From: Sinorhizobium psoraleae
GTDB lineage: Bacteria > Pseudomonadota > Alphaproteobacteria > Rhizobiales > Rhizobiaceae
Direction of reading: 5' to 3'
Length of the DNA stretch: 64,000 nt
Assembly (NCBI RefSeq): GCF_013283645.1
Contig: NZ_JABEKV010000004.1
Location: 248,001 to 312,000 of the forward strand
Positions 28,621-39,041 of the stretch are shown piece after piece. The notes beneath the pieces are model-generated. The model was not told where the DNA came from, searched no databases, and worked only from the letters and a program-made list of their open reading frames with translations. Position 1 is the first letter of the stretch, and every line of letters starts with the position of its first letter. A program made the translations under genes and the position numbers.

Positions 28621-28792
28621 AGGCGATTCGTTGTAGCGGCTGCGAATTCTTTTGACAAATCCGTTACCTGCAACATCTGTGGGTATGGAAAACCTGCGCC
28701 GGAAAGCGCCTAAATCTCGCTCTCTGCGCGCGGCGATACTGCTGACGGTTGCAGGAATTGATTCCGCCCTGTCTCGCTCTATAGTCCCGCGC

Positions 28793-30256
28793 ATGATCCA
28801 GTTCGTCGAAAACTACTGGCCGCATTTTCTGGCGCTGCTTTCCTTCGCTTTGGGCGTGCCGGCGATCATCCATGCGGCGATGACCAAGGACGATGTGCGC
28901 GCCGCCGTGGGCTGGGTCGGCGTCGTGCTCCTGTCGCCGGTGATCGGGGCGGCGATATACGCCGTTGCCGGTATCAATCGCATCCGCCGCACGTCCATCG
29001 GCCTGCAACGCTCGCTGCTGCGGCCGCGAGGAGCAGATCAATATGGCCGTTACGACGTGACGCATGACGAGGTCGCCGTCCGCTTTGGCCATCGCTTTGC
29101 CGCGATGAAGATGCTTGGCGACAGGGTAGCGCGTCACGCGATGTCGACAGGAAACCACATCACGATGCTGGAAGGTGGTGACACGGTCTATGCCGCGATG
29201 CTTGAGGAAATCGGCGGCGCACGGCGCAGCATCCTCATCGAAAGCTACATCTTCGACAGGGATCCGATCGGCTTGCGCTTTGCCGATGCGCTGATTGCCG
29301 CGGTGAAGCGCGGCGTTAGTGTCAGGGTTTTGATCGATGCGGTCGGCGCGCGTTATTCGGTGCCGAGCGTGGTCAGCTACCTGAAAGAGGGCGGAGTACC
29401 GACCGCGGTCTTCAACGGCAACATCATCATGGGGCTGAGACTACCCTATGCCAATCTTCGGACCCACCGGAAAATTCTGGTGGTTGATGGTGTCGTCGCC
29501 TTCGCAGGCGGTATGAACATTCGCGCTGGCTTCAGTGCGGAAGTGGCAGGAAAGGCTGCTTCCTTCGACACGCATTTCCGTGTCACCGGACCTGTCGTCG
29601 CCGACATTTTCCAGGTCGCCGCAGAAGATTGGCAATTTTCGAGCGGAGAGAGCCTGGAGGGCGACGCCTGGAAAATCGGGGTGCCCGAGGACATGCCGGA
29701 CGCGCCTCCGGTGCTCATGCGCGCCGTGCCGTCAGGTCCGGACAGCACGAATGAGACCAACCACAAAATGCTGATGGGCGCGTTCTCGGTTGCGCGGCAG
29801 CATATCCGCCTGATGTCGCCGTATTTCCTGCCGGACAAGGAACTGATCAGCGCCCTGGTGACCGCCGCCCGAAGGGGTGTGGAAGTGGACATTGTCGTGC
29901 CCGCGATAAACAATCTGACCCTCATCGACCGGGCAATGACCGCGCAATTCGACCAGGTTCTCAAGGGCCATTGCCGCGTTTGGCGGGCGCAGGGAGCGTT
30001 CAACCATTCTAAACTGATGGTCGTTGACGAGCGTTGGGCCTATGTCGGCTCGAGCAACCTCGATCCGCGCTCGCTGCGCCTCAATTTCGAATTCGATCTG
30101 GAGGTTCTTGACGACGCCTTTGCGCGCGCAGTCAGCAGCAAGATCTGCGCGATATTGACGACGGCGGAGGAGGTTACGCTTGCGGGACTCCGTGAGCAGC
30201 CTTTTCCGAATCGTCTGGCGAACCGCCTTCTCTGGCTGGGGTCACCCTATCTCTAG
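28793..30256 (+). CDS. cls: Cardiolipin synthase (phospholipase D family)
   Basis: Makes cardiolipin from phosphatidylglycerol at the inner membrane. The 487 aa have two N-terminal membrane helices (FLALLSFALGVPAIIHA and VGWVGVVLLSPVIGAAIYAV), then two HKD catalytic motifs: HRKILVVDGVVAFAGGMNI (about residue 224) and HSKLMVVDERWAYVGSSNLD (about residue 404), as in ClsA. The start is a choice. ATG 28793 gives the normal ClsA length; an ATG at 28685 would add 36 residues with no convincing ribosome site. Confidence 0.93.
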   Translation: MIQFVENYWPHFLALLSFALGVPAIIHAAMTKDDVRAAVGWVGVVLLSPVIGAAIYAVAGINRIRRTSIGLQRSLLRPRGADQYGRYDVTHDEVAVRFGHRFAAMKMLGDRVARHAMSTGNHITMLEGGDTVYAAMLEEIGGARRSILIESYIFDRDPIGLRFADALIAAVKRGVSVRVLIDAVGARYSVPSVVSYLKEGGVPTAVFNGNIIMGLRLPYANLRTHRKILVVDGVVAFAGGMNIRAGFSAEVAGKAASFDTHFRVTGPVVADIFQVAAEDWQFSSGESLEGDAWKIGVPEDMPDAPPVLMRAVPSGPDSTNETNHKMLMGAFSVARQHIRLMSPYFLPDKELISALVTAARRGVEVDIVVPAINNLTLIDRAMTAQFDQVLKGHCRVWRAQGAFNHSKLMVVDERWAYVGSSNLDPRSLRLNFEFDLEVLDDAFARAVSSKICAILTTAEEVTLAGLREQPFPNRLANRLLWLGSPYL

Positions 30257-30308
30257 CCAGAGCTTGGCCGCGGGAAGTCGAAGCGGGGGACTTCAACTCT
30301 GGCGTTCG

Positions 30309-30641
30309 TCAGATCGAAAAGCTCGTCCCGCAGCCGCAGCTTGCGACGGCATTCGGATTTTTGATCTGGAAGGATTGGCCGAGCAGGTTGTCTACGAAAT
30401 CGATTTCCGAACCGCCCATGTAGACGAGGGAGAGGCTGTCGATCAGGACCTTGGCGTTCCCTTTTTCGAGAACCAGATCGTCATCGTTTTCTGCGTCGAC
30501 CAGATCGAATTTATAGGAAAAACCGGAACACCCGCCGCCTTCGACGGAGACGCGCATCGCGCTCTTGTCCTTTTCCGTCTGGAGAATTGCGGCGATGCGC
30601 TTGGCAGCCGCGTCGGAAAGGATGACTGTTTCCTGTGTCAT
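30309..30641 (-). CDS. erpA: Iron-sulfur cluster insertion protein ErpA
   Basis: A-type carrier that hands Fe-S clusters to apo-enzymes. The 110-aa HesB-like protein has its three cluster cysteines in place: Cys38 in EGGGCSGFSY and Cys102/Cys104 in ASCGCGTSF. It is convergent to cls and divergent from dgt, an arrangement common in rhizobia. Confidence 0.93.
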   Translation of the reverse strand: MTQETVILSDAAAKRIAAILQTEKDKSAMRVSVEGGGCSGFSYKFDLVDAENDDDLVLEKGNAKVLIDSLSLVYMGGSEIDFVDNLLGQSFQIKNPNAVASCGCGTSFSI

Positions 30642-30856
30642 ATCTGCCTCCTGCCGGGGTCAAGAACCGGAGAGATTCGTACTCGCGCTTGGCATTCCGA
30701 CGGGTCAAGCCGGAAAATCGGCTTGAATGTCTGGCGCCAAGCCATTGATCTGTCTTCAGGACTCTCACGGCAGTTCGCCGCGGCTTTCCTGTAGCGTACA
30801 CTATAGGTATGAAGGCTTGAATGTCCCGTCAATGGGACGGCCGGCACAGGTGAGAA

Positions 30857-32074
30857 ATGACTTTCGACAGACAGGCCCTCGGCTTCGGTTACGGCGAGCA
30901 CGCCGTCTTTGCGTCGGATCCTTGGGCTACACGCGGCAGGCTCTATCCGGAGGCCGTCAGCCCGACCCGTTCCGATTTCCAGCGTGACCGCGACCGCATC
31001 GTCCATACGACGGCATTTCGCCGGCTGAAGCACAAAACGCAGGTCTTCATCGCTGCCGATGGTGACCACTACCGCACCCGCCTCACGCATACGATCGAAG
31101 TCGCGCAGATCGCACGCGCGCTGGCGCGCGCCCTGAAGCTAGATGAGGACCTTGCGGAGGGCGTTGCTCTTGTCCATGACTTCGGCCATACGCCCTTCGG
31201 GCATACCGGCGAAGACGCGCTGCACGAGGTGCTGAAGCCCTATGGAGGCTTCGATCACAATGCGCAATCGCTACGCATCGTCACCAAGCTGGAACGGCGC
31301 TATGCGGAGTTCGACGGCTTGAATCTCACCTGGGAGAGCCTCGAAGGCCTCGTCAAGCACAACGGCCCCCTGATGACGGCGGCTGGCGAAGGTACGCGCG
31401 GTCCGGTTCCGCAGCCGATCCTGGACTATTGCGCCCTGCACGATCTCGAGCTCGCGAGTTTTGCGAGCCTTGAGGCCCAGGTCGCTGCGATTGCCGACGA
31501 TATCGCCTACAATACCCATGACATAGATGACGGCCTGCGCGCGGGATATCTGACTTTCGAGATGCTGGAGGAGGTTCCGTTTCTCGCGTGTTTGATGCGC
31601 GAGGTCCATGATCGGTATCCGAGGCTGGAAAGCAGCCGGTTTACCCACGAGATTATGCGGCGCCAGATTACGGCAATGGTGGAAGACGTCATTGGCGTCG
31701 CGCAGGCGCGCCTTCGCGAAATCCGCCCGCAGAGCGCGGGCGACGTGCGGCTGGCGGGCAGGGCTGTCGCCACGTTCTCGGAGGAGATGAGTGAGACCGA
31801 TCGGCAGATCAAGCATCTTCTGATGACCCGCATCTACCGCCATCCCGAGGTGATGAGGGTGCGGCAGGGAGCGGCCTCGATCGTCACCGATCTGTATCGA
31901 GCCTTCATGGCCGATCCGCTTCTTATGAAGGAACACTATTGGATCGACCAGATCGCCGGAATGGCGGAACCGGCCCGGGCACGCCACGTTGGAGATTATC
32001 TCGCCGGGATGACGGACACTTTTGCGATCAGTGCGCATAGGCGCTTGTTTGACCATACGCCTGATTTGCGGTAG
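30857..32074 (+). CDS. dgt: dGTPase-like HD-domain triphosphohydrolase
   Basis: Hydrolyses dNTPs to deoxynucleoside and triphosphate. The 405 aa carry the family start [20 protein letters not shown] and the HD metal site: His78 in [10 protein letters not shown], His107-Asp108 in [12 protein letters not shown], and a late Asp in [14 protein letters not shown] (about 214). The dGTPase-like type 2 subfamily fits; substrate preference cannot be read. It is divergent from erpA and is followed by a terminator and then argS. Confidence 0.92.
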   Translation: MTFDRQALGFGYGEHAVFASDPWATRGRLYPEAVSPTRSDFQRDRDRIVHTTAFRRLKHKTQVFIAADGDHYRTRLTHTIEVAQIARALARALKLDEDLAEGVALVHDFGHTPFGHTGEDALHEVLKPYGGFDHNAQSLRIVTKLERRYAEFDGLNLTWESLEGLVKHNGPLMTAAGEGTRGPVPQPILDYCALHDLELASFASLEAQVAAIADDIAYNTHDIDDGLRAGYLTFEMLEEVPFLACLMREVHDRYPRLESSRFTHEIMRRQITAMVEDVIGVAQARLREIRPQSAGDVRLAGRAVATFSEEMSETDRQIKHLLMTRIYRHPEVMRVRQGAASIVTDLYRAFMADPLLMKEHYWIDQIAGMAEPARARHVGDYLAGMTDTFAISAHRRLFDHTPDLR

Positions 32075-32087
32075 TGACGCCCCGCCC

Positions 32088-32122
32088 GGAGGCTGCAGGT
32101 TCGTCGAACCCGGCCTCCTTTT
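32088..32122 (+). terminator. Terminator between dgt and argS
   Basis: GGAGGC (32088-32093) pairs with GCCTCC (32113-32118); an inner GGTT/AACC stem extends it. TTTTG follows. Confidence 0.7.
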
Positions 32123-32170
32123 GAGTTTTGCGCCATTCTCCAGTTTGGCTGGAAAAAGCGGACGGATCAG

Positions 32171-33931
32171 ATGAACCTTTTCACAGACTTCGAATCAAGA
32201 ATTAAAAACATTCTAGAAGCGCTTGATATCGTGCGTGAAAAGCGAGCCGACCTTGATTTCGGGCGCATCAATATCGAGCCGCCGCGCGATGCGAGCCATG
32301 GCGACGTTGCGACCAATGCGGCGATGGTTCTCGCAAAATCGCTGGGCATGAATCCGCGCGCGCTCGCCGACCTGATCGTAGAGAAGCTGCGGCAAGATCC
32401 GGAAATCACCGAAGTCTCCGTTGCTGGACCGGGTTTCATCAACGTTCGCCTGTCGGTCCCTTATTGGCAGAAGCTCCTGGCTTCGGTGGCGAGGGCCGGG
32501 ACCGACTACGGTCGCAGCACCGTCGGTGCCGGGCGCAAGGTGAACGTCGAATACGTCTCCGCCAACCCGACCGGGCCGATGCATGTCGGGCATTGCCGCG
32601 GCGCCGTTGTGGGCGATGCGCTGGCCAATCTTCTCGCCTTTGCCGGCTACGACGTAACCAAGGAATATTACATCAACGACGCGGGCTCGCAGATCGATGT
32701 TCTCGCGCGTTCCGCGTTCCTTCGCTATCGGCAGGCGCTCGGCGAGGAGATCGGCGAGATTCCGCCAGGCCTTTACCCCGGCGATTATCTCGTGCCGGTG
32801 GGCGAGGCGCTGGCGGACGAATTCGGCACAAGCCTCAGGATCATGCCGGATGACAAGTGGATGCCGCTCGTCAAGGAGCGCGTGATCGACGCGATGATGG
32901 CGATGATCCGCGAGGATCTGGCTGCACTGAACGTCCATCACGATGTGTTTTTCTCCGAGCGGACGCTGCACGACAGCAACGCAACGCGGATCCGTACGGC
33001 AATCAATGACCTCACGTTCAAGGGGCACGTCTATAAGGGCACGCTGCCGCCGCCGAAGGGGCAATTGCCGGAGGATTGGGAGGACCGCGAGCAGACACTG
33101 TTTCGCTCGACGGAGGTCGGCGACGACATCGACCGTCCGCTGATCAAGTCCGACGGCAGTTATACCTATTTTGCAGCCGACGTTGCTTACTTCAAAGACA
33201 AGTTCGATCGCGGCTTCAACGAAATGATCTATGTGCTCGGCGCTGATCACGGCGGCTATGTCAAGCGGCTGGAAGCACTGGCGCGCGCCGTGTCGGGCGA
33301 GACAGCCAAGCTGACGGTGCTGCTTTGCCAGCTCGTCAAGCTCTATCGCGGCGGCGAACCGGTGAAGATGTCCAAGCGGTCCGGCGACTTCGTAACGCTG
33401 CGCGACGTAGTCGATGAAGTCGGCCGCGACCCGGTTCGCTTCATGATGATCTACCGGAAGAACTCGGAGCCCCTCGACTTCGATTTCGCCAAGGTCACCG
33501 AACAGTCGAAGGATAACCCGGTCTTCTACGTGCAGTATGCGCATGCGCGTTGCTGCTCTGTGTTCCGCCAGGCGGCGGAAGCCTTTCCTGACCTTGATCT
33601 CCCGTCGCTTGATCTTGCCGCAGCAGTGACGGGTGCAATTGTTGATCCTGCAGAGATGCAGCTTGTCGCCAAGCTCGCAGAATATCCCCGTGTCATCGAG
33701 GCGGCGGCACTCTCGCAGGAGCCCCACCGAATCGCTTTTTATCTGTATGATCTTGCCGCAGTCTTCCACGGACACTGGAACAAAGGTAAAGAAAATCCTG
33801 GATTACGTTTTGTTAACGATAAGGACAGAGAATTAAGCATTGCCAGACTCGGGCTGGTGCATGCTGTCGCCTCGGTACTCAAGTCGGGCCTGTCTATTAC
33901 AGGCACTTCAGCGCCGGAAGAGATGCGGTAA
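32171..33931 (+). CDS. argS: Arginyl-tRNA synthetase
   Basis: Charges tRNA-Arg. The 586 aa have the N-terminal additional domain ([21 protein letters not shown]), the [15 protein letters not shown] segment with the HIGH-like HVGH, the KMSKRSGDF motif near residue 400, and the DALR anticodon-binding C-terminus ([20 protein letters not shown]). Length typical. It precedes the large SPOR protein by 63 nt, a common alphaproteobacterial order. Confidence 0.97.
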   Translation: MNLFTDFESRIKNILEALDIVREKRADLDFGRINIEPPRDASHGDVATNAAMVLAKSLGMNPRALADLIVEKLRQDPEITEVSVAGPGFINVRLSVPYWQKLLASVARAGTDYGRSTVGAGRKVNVEYVSANPTGPMHVGHCRGAVVGDALANLLAFAGYDVTKEYYINDAGSQIDVLARSAFLRYRQALGEEIGEIPPGLYPGDYLVPVGEALADEFGTSLRIMPDDKWMPLVKERVIDAMMAMIREDLAALNVHHDVFFSERTLHDSNATRIRTAINDLTFKGHVYKGTLPPPKGQLPEDWEDREQTLFRSTEVGDDIDRPLIKSDGSYTYFAADVAYFKDKFDRGFNEMIYVLGADHGGYVKRLEALARAVSGETAKLTVLLCQLVKLYRGGEPVKMSKRSGDFVTLRDVVDEVGRDPVRFMMIYRKNSEPLDFDFAKVTEQSKDNPVFYVQYAHARCCSVFRQAAEAFPDLDLPSLDLAAAVTGAIVDPAEMQLVAKLAEYPRVIEAAALSQEPHRIAFYLYDLAAVFHGHWNKGKENPGLRFVNDKDRELSIARLGLVHAVASVLKSGLSITGTSAPEEMR

Positions 33932-33994
33932 GTATTGTCACCATTTCCCCACAATGCACTGGCAAACGAACGCAGGCAATTGTGAGTGGAGAGT

Positions 33995-36991
33995 ATGGCA
34001 GACAAACAATTCGCACGAAGCGGGCCGGCTGAATTCGACGTATTGGCCGACGATGATCCGTTGAGCGAACTTGCCCGCATTGTCGGTTACGATGCTCGGC
34101 CAGCCGTTCAGCAATTGCAGGAACTGCAGCGTCACCAGGAGGCCGTCCGGCGGGGCCCCGCCTTCGACCTCGAGGAAGAGCTTCTTCGCGAATTTGACAG
34201 CTATGACGCTCCGCGTGCAGTTGCGGTTCATCCGGACAGCGGGCTTGTCGAACATCCGGTCGGCGGGGGCGTGACGGAGCAGCATCACGCCAATCCGGAT
34301 GGCGCTCTGGCGCCCGCCGAGGCGATTGCCGAGAACTTCGCCCCTGTGGTCGAAGACAGCGTTTCTCCGATTTCCGAGCCGATCGAAGATCGACATGACG
34401 ATTTGGCTTCGCTGGCTCCCGTTGTCGACGCCGCGGCGACGGCCGAACTCGATGCAGTCGACGTCGCCGAGTTTCCGGCGGTCGACCTGGAGCGCGAACT
34501 CGAACTTTCGCTCGGCTACGAGGACCTGTCGCTTGCTGAGGATGCGCAAGGTTCCAACGATATCCGCTCGAATGCCGGCGTTCAGTCGCACTCGGAGCAG
34601 CGTGAGGCGTTCGACGCGCCCGCTTTTGGTGCGTTGCATGTGCCTCTTGCTTTTCACGCGGCCGCCTTCGCCGGGGCGGACAAGCTCTCGGTAAGCTCGG
34701 AACCAGTCTTTATCGACATGGCGGACGAACTTGCCAGGCGCAACGAGGAAGCGGCTGCGGCTGCGGCTACTGACGTTGCCGTCGCAGCGCCGGTTGCCGC
34801 TTCGCCTAGCCCTCAGGACGATGTCGATCAGTTGCTTGCTGACGTTGAGCGTTTTCCAGTGCCGGTCGCGACAGGTTTGGTGGCAGCCGCCGTGGAGGCC
34901 CATCCGGCCGTTCATGCGCGCCCTGCTTCGCCCGTTAAGAAGAGTAGCTATCCTTTCAAGCCGACCTTCAGCCGTGCGACGCCGGTTGCGTCTGCGACTG
35001 GTGCGTCGCAGCAGCGCGCCTTTGCCGCGCCTATCATCGAACCGAACGTGGCGAAAATGCCCGCAGCGCCCGCCGCTTCGCCGGTGGCGACGCCGGCGCC
35101 CGTTCTGGCGCCCGAGCCTGTTCAGGAGTTGGAGCCTGTTCAGGAACTGGAGGCGGTCGAGTCGGAACCCAGCTTCGACATCGAGAATTTCGAACTGGAA
35201 CTGTCTGAAATCGCCCTCGACATCGACCCGCCGAAAGATGATGTGCAGGGCGATGTCCAAACGGCGGCTGAACAGCCGGTTGTCGCTCATCCTGCATTGG
35301 TCGAGCCGGCGGCGCAGCCATTCCTGCAGGCGCTGTCGGTGCCCGTTGAGGCCGAAATCCGCCGCGACGAGCCGCAGGCGGCGACGCCGGTGATCGCAGA
35401 TGAGGAGGCTTCGGTCGAGAGCGTATTGCCTTTCGATCCCGCAATGATTGCCGAGCCGGAGAGCGGCGTGGCGCCGATCGCGGACGTCGACGTGCCACAA
35501 CTGCCGGCACTGGACGCCGAAGAGAAGCCCGTCGTCTATCCGACTGACTATGATCTGGATATCGATGCGGAGATGGCGCAGCTTTTTGGCGCACCAGCGC
35601 CACGGAGCGGTACGCGCGTCGACGATCACGGCGCTGATGCCGCCGCGCTGCCTGCTGCGAAGCCACATTCTCAGGCGGTGGCGGTCGATGATTTCGATGA
35701 ATTCGAAAAGGCGATGGAAGAAGACTTCCAGCGGTCGATGGCCGAGCGTCAAAGCACGGCGCAGGATACAGAGCGTCTGGCGGCGCCGAGACTGGACCGC
35801 ACCACGGAATACGGCGAGCGGGGCTACGGTCGCCGCTCGCAGCGTACGATGCTTCTGGCCGCCAGCGTAGCGGGCGTCATCATCCTCGGCGGGGCCGGGG
35901 TCTATGCCTGGATGGGTGGGAGCAGTGCCGTCCTGTCCGGAGATGGTCCGAAAATTATCCTGGCGGACAAGGAGCCGGTAAAGGTCGTCCCGGACGTGAA
36001 GGGCGGCAAGACCGTACCCAACCAGGACAAGGCCGTCTACGATCGGGTCGCCGGAGCGCAGGGGGATGCACCTCGCCAGGAGGCCTTGGTTTCGTCGACC
36101 GAGGAGCCGATGGATGTCGTCCAAAGAACGCTGACGCCGGAGACTCTGCCGCTGGAAGGCAGCGAGGGTGAGGAGGCGTTGACGGCCGCCTTGCCGGCGG
36201 AAGACGAGGAAGTGGCGCGCCTGCTGCCTGACGGAGAAACAAGCGATGCCGCGTCGGCCGAGGAGGAAAAAGCTCCTGCGGTTGCGCCGCGCAAGGTCCG
36301 CACGATGATCGTCAAGCCCGACGGCACGCTGGTCGCTCGCGAAGAGCCGGTGGCTCCGCCGGCGAATGACGTGACGGCAAGCGGCAACGATCAATCCATT
36401 CCCGCGACCGCCTCCGGTCAGGCCGCGGCCTCCGGTTCGAAGGGGGCGGCAACCGTCGCCGATGCGGGCTCTGAACTGCGCGCCGGGGAACAACCGGCCG
36501 GCGGAGCCGAAAAGGTCGCCCTTGCCGCGCCAGGCGATGCTTCGCTCGAGGAGCTCGCTCCGGTTCGCAGTGTGAAGACGACAGCGGTTGGCGGTCAGCT
36601 GGCACCTGTGCCGCAGACGCGTCCGACTGGCCAGGACGATGCCAGTGCTTCAACTAACGCAGCGAAAACGCCGGCGGAAAAGGAAGCCGTGACGGAAACG
36701 GCGAATGCCGCACCGGCCGCGCCGCTTGCGACCGCGTCCGTGCCGGCAGGCAGCTACGTGATCCAGATCGCATCGCTGCCCTCGGAAGCAGAAGCGCAGA
36801 AGAGCTACAACAATCTCTCCGCGAAGTTTGCGGGCGTGATCGGTGGCCGCGGCGTTGATATTCGCAAGGCTGAGATCAGCGGCAAGGGCACCTATTACCG
36901 GGTGCGTATTCCGGCCGGCACGCGGGAGGAGGCCAATGCCCTTTGCTCTCGTTACAAGAGCGCCGGCGGAAGCTGCCTCGTGACGAAGTAA
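33995..36991 (+). CDS. Very large SPOR-domain membrane protein
   Basis: 998 aa. Residues 1-~615 are an acidic, Ala/Pro/Glu/Val-rich, probably disordered cytoplasmic region with short repeats (e.g. PVQELEPVQELE near 370). One membrane helix (TMLLAASVAGVIILGGAGVY, ~617-640) follows, then a ~270-residue Ala/Glu-rich periplasmic linker and a C-terminal SPOR domain (~910-998: GSYVIQIASLPSEAEAQKSY, YYRVRIPAGTREEANALC). SPOR domains bind denuded glycan strands at the division site, so an FtsN-like or septal role is likely but unproven. It lies between argS and nagZ. The ATG at 33995 has GTGGAGAG. Known: family. Inferred: division function. Confidence 0.85.
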   Translation: MADKQFARSGPAEFDVLADDDPLSELARIVGYDARPAVQQLQELQRHQEAVRRGPAFDLEEELLREFDSYDAPRAVAVHPDSGLVEHPVGGGVTEQHHANPDGALAPAEAIAENFAPVVEDSVSPISEPIEDRHDDLASLAPVVDAAATAELDAVDVAEFPAVDLERELELSLGYEDLSLAEDAQGSNDIRSNAGVQSHSEQREAFDAPAFGALHVPLAFHAAAFAGADKLSVSSEPVFIDMADELARRNEEAAAAAATDVAVAAPVAASPSPQDDVDQLLADVERFPVPVATGLVAAAVEAHPAVHARPASPVKKSSYPFKPTFSRATPVASATGASQQRAFAAPIIEPNVAKMPAAPAASPVATPAPVLAPEPVQELEPVQELEAVESEPSFDIENFELELSEIALDIDPPKDDVQGDVQTAAEQPVVAHPALVEPAAQPFLQALSVPVEAEIRRDEPQAATPVIADEEASVESVLPFDPAMIAEPESGVAPIADVDVPQLPALDAEEKPVVYPTDYDLDIDAEMAQLFGAPAPRSGTRVDDHGADAAALPAAKPHSQAVAVDDFDEFEKAMEEDFQRSMAERQSTAQDTERLAAPRLDRTTEYGERGYGRRSQRTMLLAASVAGVIILGGAGVYAWMGGSSAVLSGDGPKIILADKEPVKVVPDVKGGKTVPNQDKAVYDRVAGAQGDAPRQEALVSSTEEPMDVVQRTLTPETLPLEGSEGEEALTAALPAEDEEVARLLPDGETSDAASAEEEKAPAVAPRKVRTMIVKPDGTLVAREEPVAPPANDVTASGNDQSIPATASGQAAASGSKGAATVADAGSELRAGEQPAGGAEKVALAAPGDASLEELAPVRSVKTTAVGGQLAPVPQTRPTGQDDASASTNAAKTPAEKEAVTETANAAPAAPLATASVPAGSYVIQIASLPSEAEAQKSYNNLSAKFAGVIGGRGVDIRKAEISGKGTYYRVRIPAGTREEANALCSRYKSAGGSCLVTK

Positions 36992-37011
36992 GTCCGGGAA
37001 TGAAACAAAAC

Positions 37012-37046
37012 GAGGCGCGGCAGAAATGTCGCGCTCTTTTCTTTTG
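37012..37046 (+). terminator. Intrinsic terminator after SPOR gene
   Basis: A 10-bp stem with one bulged G (37012-37022 with 37027-37036), GAAA loop, followed by TTTTCTTTT. Confidence 0.75.
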
Positions 37047-37130
37047 CGGGACGACACTTTGTCTGTGAATGACCGAGGAACTGCGGCTTTGTGACTTCGC
37101 GCCGAACGGTGCGCGCACTATGATTCTGGG

Positions 37131-38147
37131 ATGAGCGAATCAAAAGCATTTATTTCCGGCTGCAAAGGCCTTTCCCTGACCGAAGAAGAGCGGAGGTTCT
37201 TCGACGGCGAGCGCCCATGGGGCTTCATCCTCTTCGGCCGCAACATCGGCGAGGAAAATCAGATCTCCGATCTTGTCGCTCAGTTGCGCGACAGCATCGG
37301 CAATCCGAATGCCCCGGTGCTGATCGATCAGGAGGGCGGTCGCGTCCAGCGCATCCGCCCGCCGCTGGTTCAGCAATACCCGAGCGGTGCCGCCATCGGT
37401 GAGATATATCGCCGGGACCCGGAGCAGGGCTTGCGCGCCGCGTGGCTTATGGGACGTCTCCATGCCTTTGATCTGATGCGGTTCGGGATCACGGTCGATT
37501 GCCTGCCGGTTCTCGATGTACCCGTGCCTGGCAGCCATGATGTCATCGGCAACAGAGCCTATGGCCACGATCCGGAGACGGTGACCGCGATCGGCCGCGC
37601 AATGAGCGAGGGGTTGAAGGCGGGCGGCATGCTGCCGGTGATGAAGCACATGCCGGGCCATGGCCGCACGTTCGTGGATTCGCACCACAATCTGCCCGTT
37701 GTGGAAGCCGGTATCGAGGAGTTGCAGCGAAGCGATTTCCTGCCCTTCATCGCCATGAAGGACGAAGTCATGGCCATGTCGGCGCATATGGTCTTTACCG
37801 CGATCGATCCCGACAATCCGGCCACGACCTCGCCAAAGGTCGTGCGCGAAATCATTCGCGGCCATATCGGTTTCGACGGGCTCTTGATGTCGGACGATGT
37901 TTCGATGAATGCGCTTGCCGGGGATATGGCCGCTCGCGCCCGCGGGATTATTGGCGCGGGCCTTGATCTCGTCTTGCATTGTCATGGCATAATGGAAGAA
38001 ATGAGGGCCGTTGCGGATGTGGTTCCGGTTCTGTCGGGCGATCGGCTGCGTCGGGCGAGAGCTGCGCAGGCGGCCTTCGGGAAGCCGGACGATGCGGACC
38101 AGGAAGCATTGAGGACGGAGTTCAACGCGATGTTCGCCCTGGCTTAG
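37131..38147 (+). CDS. nagZ: Beta-N-acetylhexosaminidase NagZ
   Basis: Glycoside hydrolase family 3 enzyme that removes GlcNAc from cytoplasmic muropeptides in peptidoglycan recycling. The 338 aa show LIDQEGGRVQRIRPP, the KHMPGHG...DSHHNLP His/Asp loop (about residues 171-187) and the nucleophile region LLMSDDVSMNAL (about 254). It sits between the SPOR gene and scpA, consistent with a cell-wall/division neighbourhood. Confidence 0.95.
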   Translation: MSESKAFISGCKGLSLTEEERRFFDGERPWGFILFGRNIGEENQISDLVAQLRDSIGNPNAPVLIDQEGGRVQRIRPPLVQQYPSGAAIGEIYRRDPEQGLRAAWLMGRLHAFDLMRFGITVDCLPVLDVPVPGSHDVIGNRAYGHDPETVTAIGRAMSEGLKAGGMLPVMKHMPGHGRTFVDSHHNLPVVEAGIEELQRSDFLPFIAMKDEVMAMSAHMVFTAIDPDNPATTSPKVVREIIRGHIGFDGLLMSDDVSMNALAGDMAARARGIIGAGLDLVLHCHGIMEEMRAVADVVPVLSGDRLRRARAAQAAFGKPDDADQEALRTEFNAMFALA

Positions 38148-38174
38148 GCGAGAAAGCGGCGGAAAGGCGAGTTG

Positions 38175-39041
38175 GTGAGCAATACGGGTGAATGGCAGCG
38201 CCAACCTGGAGCAAAGGCACCGATGGAGCCGTTGTGGCAGGAGGAGGCTGCCGATCGCGGATTGCATGAGGAAGCCCTCGTCGTCGACCTCTCCGGTTTC
38301 GAAGGCCCGTTGGACCTGCTTCTCCATCTCGCGCGCAGTCAACGCGTCGATCTTTCGCGCATCTCGGTGCTGGCGCTCGCGGAACAATACATAGCCTTCA
38401 TCGAGCGCGTCCGTTCGATCCGCATAGAGCTCGCGGCCGACTACCTCGTCATGGCCGCGTGGCTTGCCTATCTCAAGTCCCGCCTGCTGCTTCCGCAACA
38501 GGCCAAGGATGAAGGTCCTTCCGGCGAGGAGATGGCCTCGGCACTGGCGTTTCGGCTGAAACGCCTTGAAGCCATGCGCGATGCAGCGACAAGGCTCGTC
38601 AACAGGAATCGCCTCGGCCGCGATGTTTTCCCCCGCGGGGCGCCAGAACATATCGTCGCCGAAAAGAGATCGGGTTACGACGCGTCCCTCTATGATCTGC
38701 TGACCGCTTACGCGAGCCTCAGGCAGCGCCAGGCGATAACGCAGGTGACGATCGAGAAGCGCCACGTCTGGTCGCTGTCCGATGCGCGCCTGATCCTGGC
38801 GCGGATGATCGGCAATCTCGACGATTGGACGGCGCTTGATCATTTTCTCCTCCGCTACATGACGAGCCCGAAAGAACGCGCAACGGCGATCGCGAGCTCC
38901 TTTGCCGCGTCACTCGAAATGGTTCGCGAGGGAAGGCTGGAGATACGGCAGGAGGGTGCCTTCGCGCCCATCTATTTACGGCGTGGACCAAAGCCGATCG
39001 ATGCGGCAACCCTGGCGGAAATGGAGGCAGCGCGTGGCTGA
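38175..39041 (+). CDS. scpA: Segregation and condensation protein A
   Basis: Kleisin subunit that joins SMC and ScpB in the bacterial condensin. The 288 aa have the diagnostic VDLSGFEGPLDLLLHLARSQ start (about residues 38-57) and the C-terminal winged helix region. I chose the GTG at 38175, which has AAAGGCGA upstream; the TTG just before it and the ATG at 38223 are possible. It overlaps scpB by 8 nt. Confidence 0.92.
   Translation: MSNTGEWQRQPGAKAPMEPLWQEEAADRGLHEEALVVDLSGFEGPLDLLLHLARSQRVDLSRISVLALAEQYIAFIERVRSIRIELAADYLVMAAWLAYLKSRLLLPQQAKDEGPSGEEMASALAFRLKRLEAMRDAATRLVNRNRLGRDVFPRGAPEHIVAEKRSGYDASLYDLLTAYASLRQRQAITQVTIEKRHVWSLSDARLILARMIGNLDDWTALDHFLLRYMTSPKERATAIASSFAASLEMVREGRLEIRQEGAFAPIYLRRGPKPIDAATLAEMEAARG

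Noticed and set aside
33938..36493. 851-codon open frame on the minus strand, antisense to the SPOR gene
   Set aside because: Arg/Gly/His-rich composition typical of a GC-rich shadow frame. The plus strand has a clear SPOR domain, membrane helix and ribosome site.
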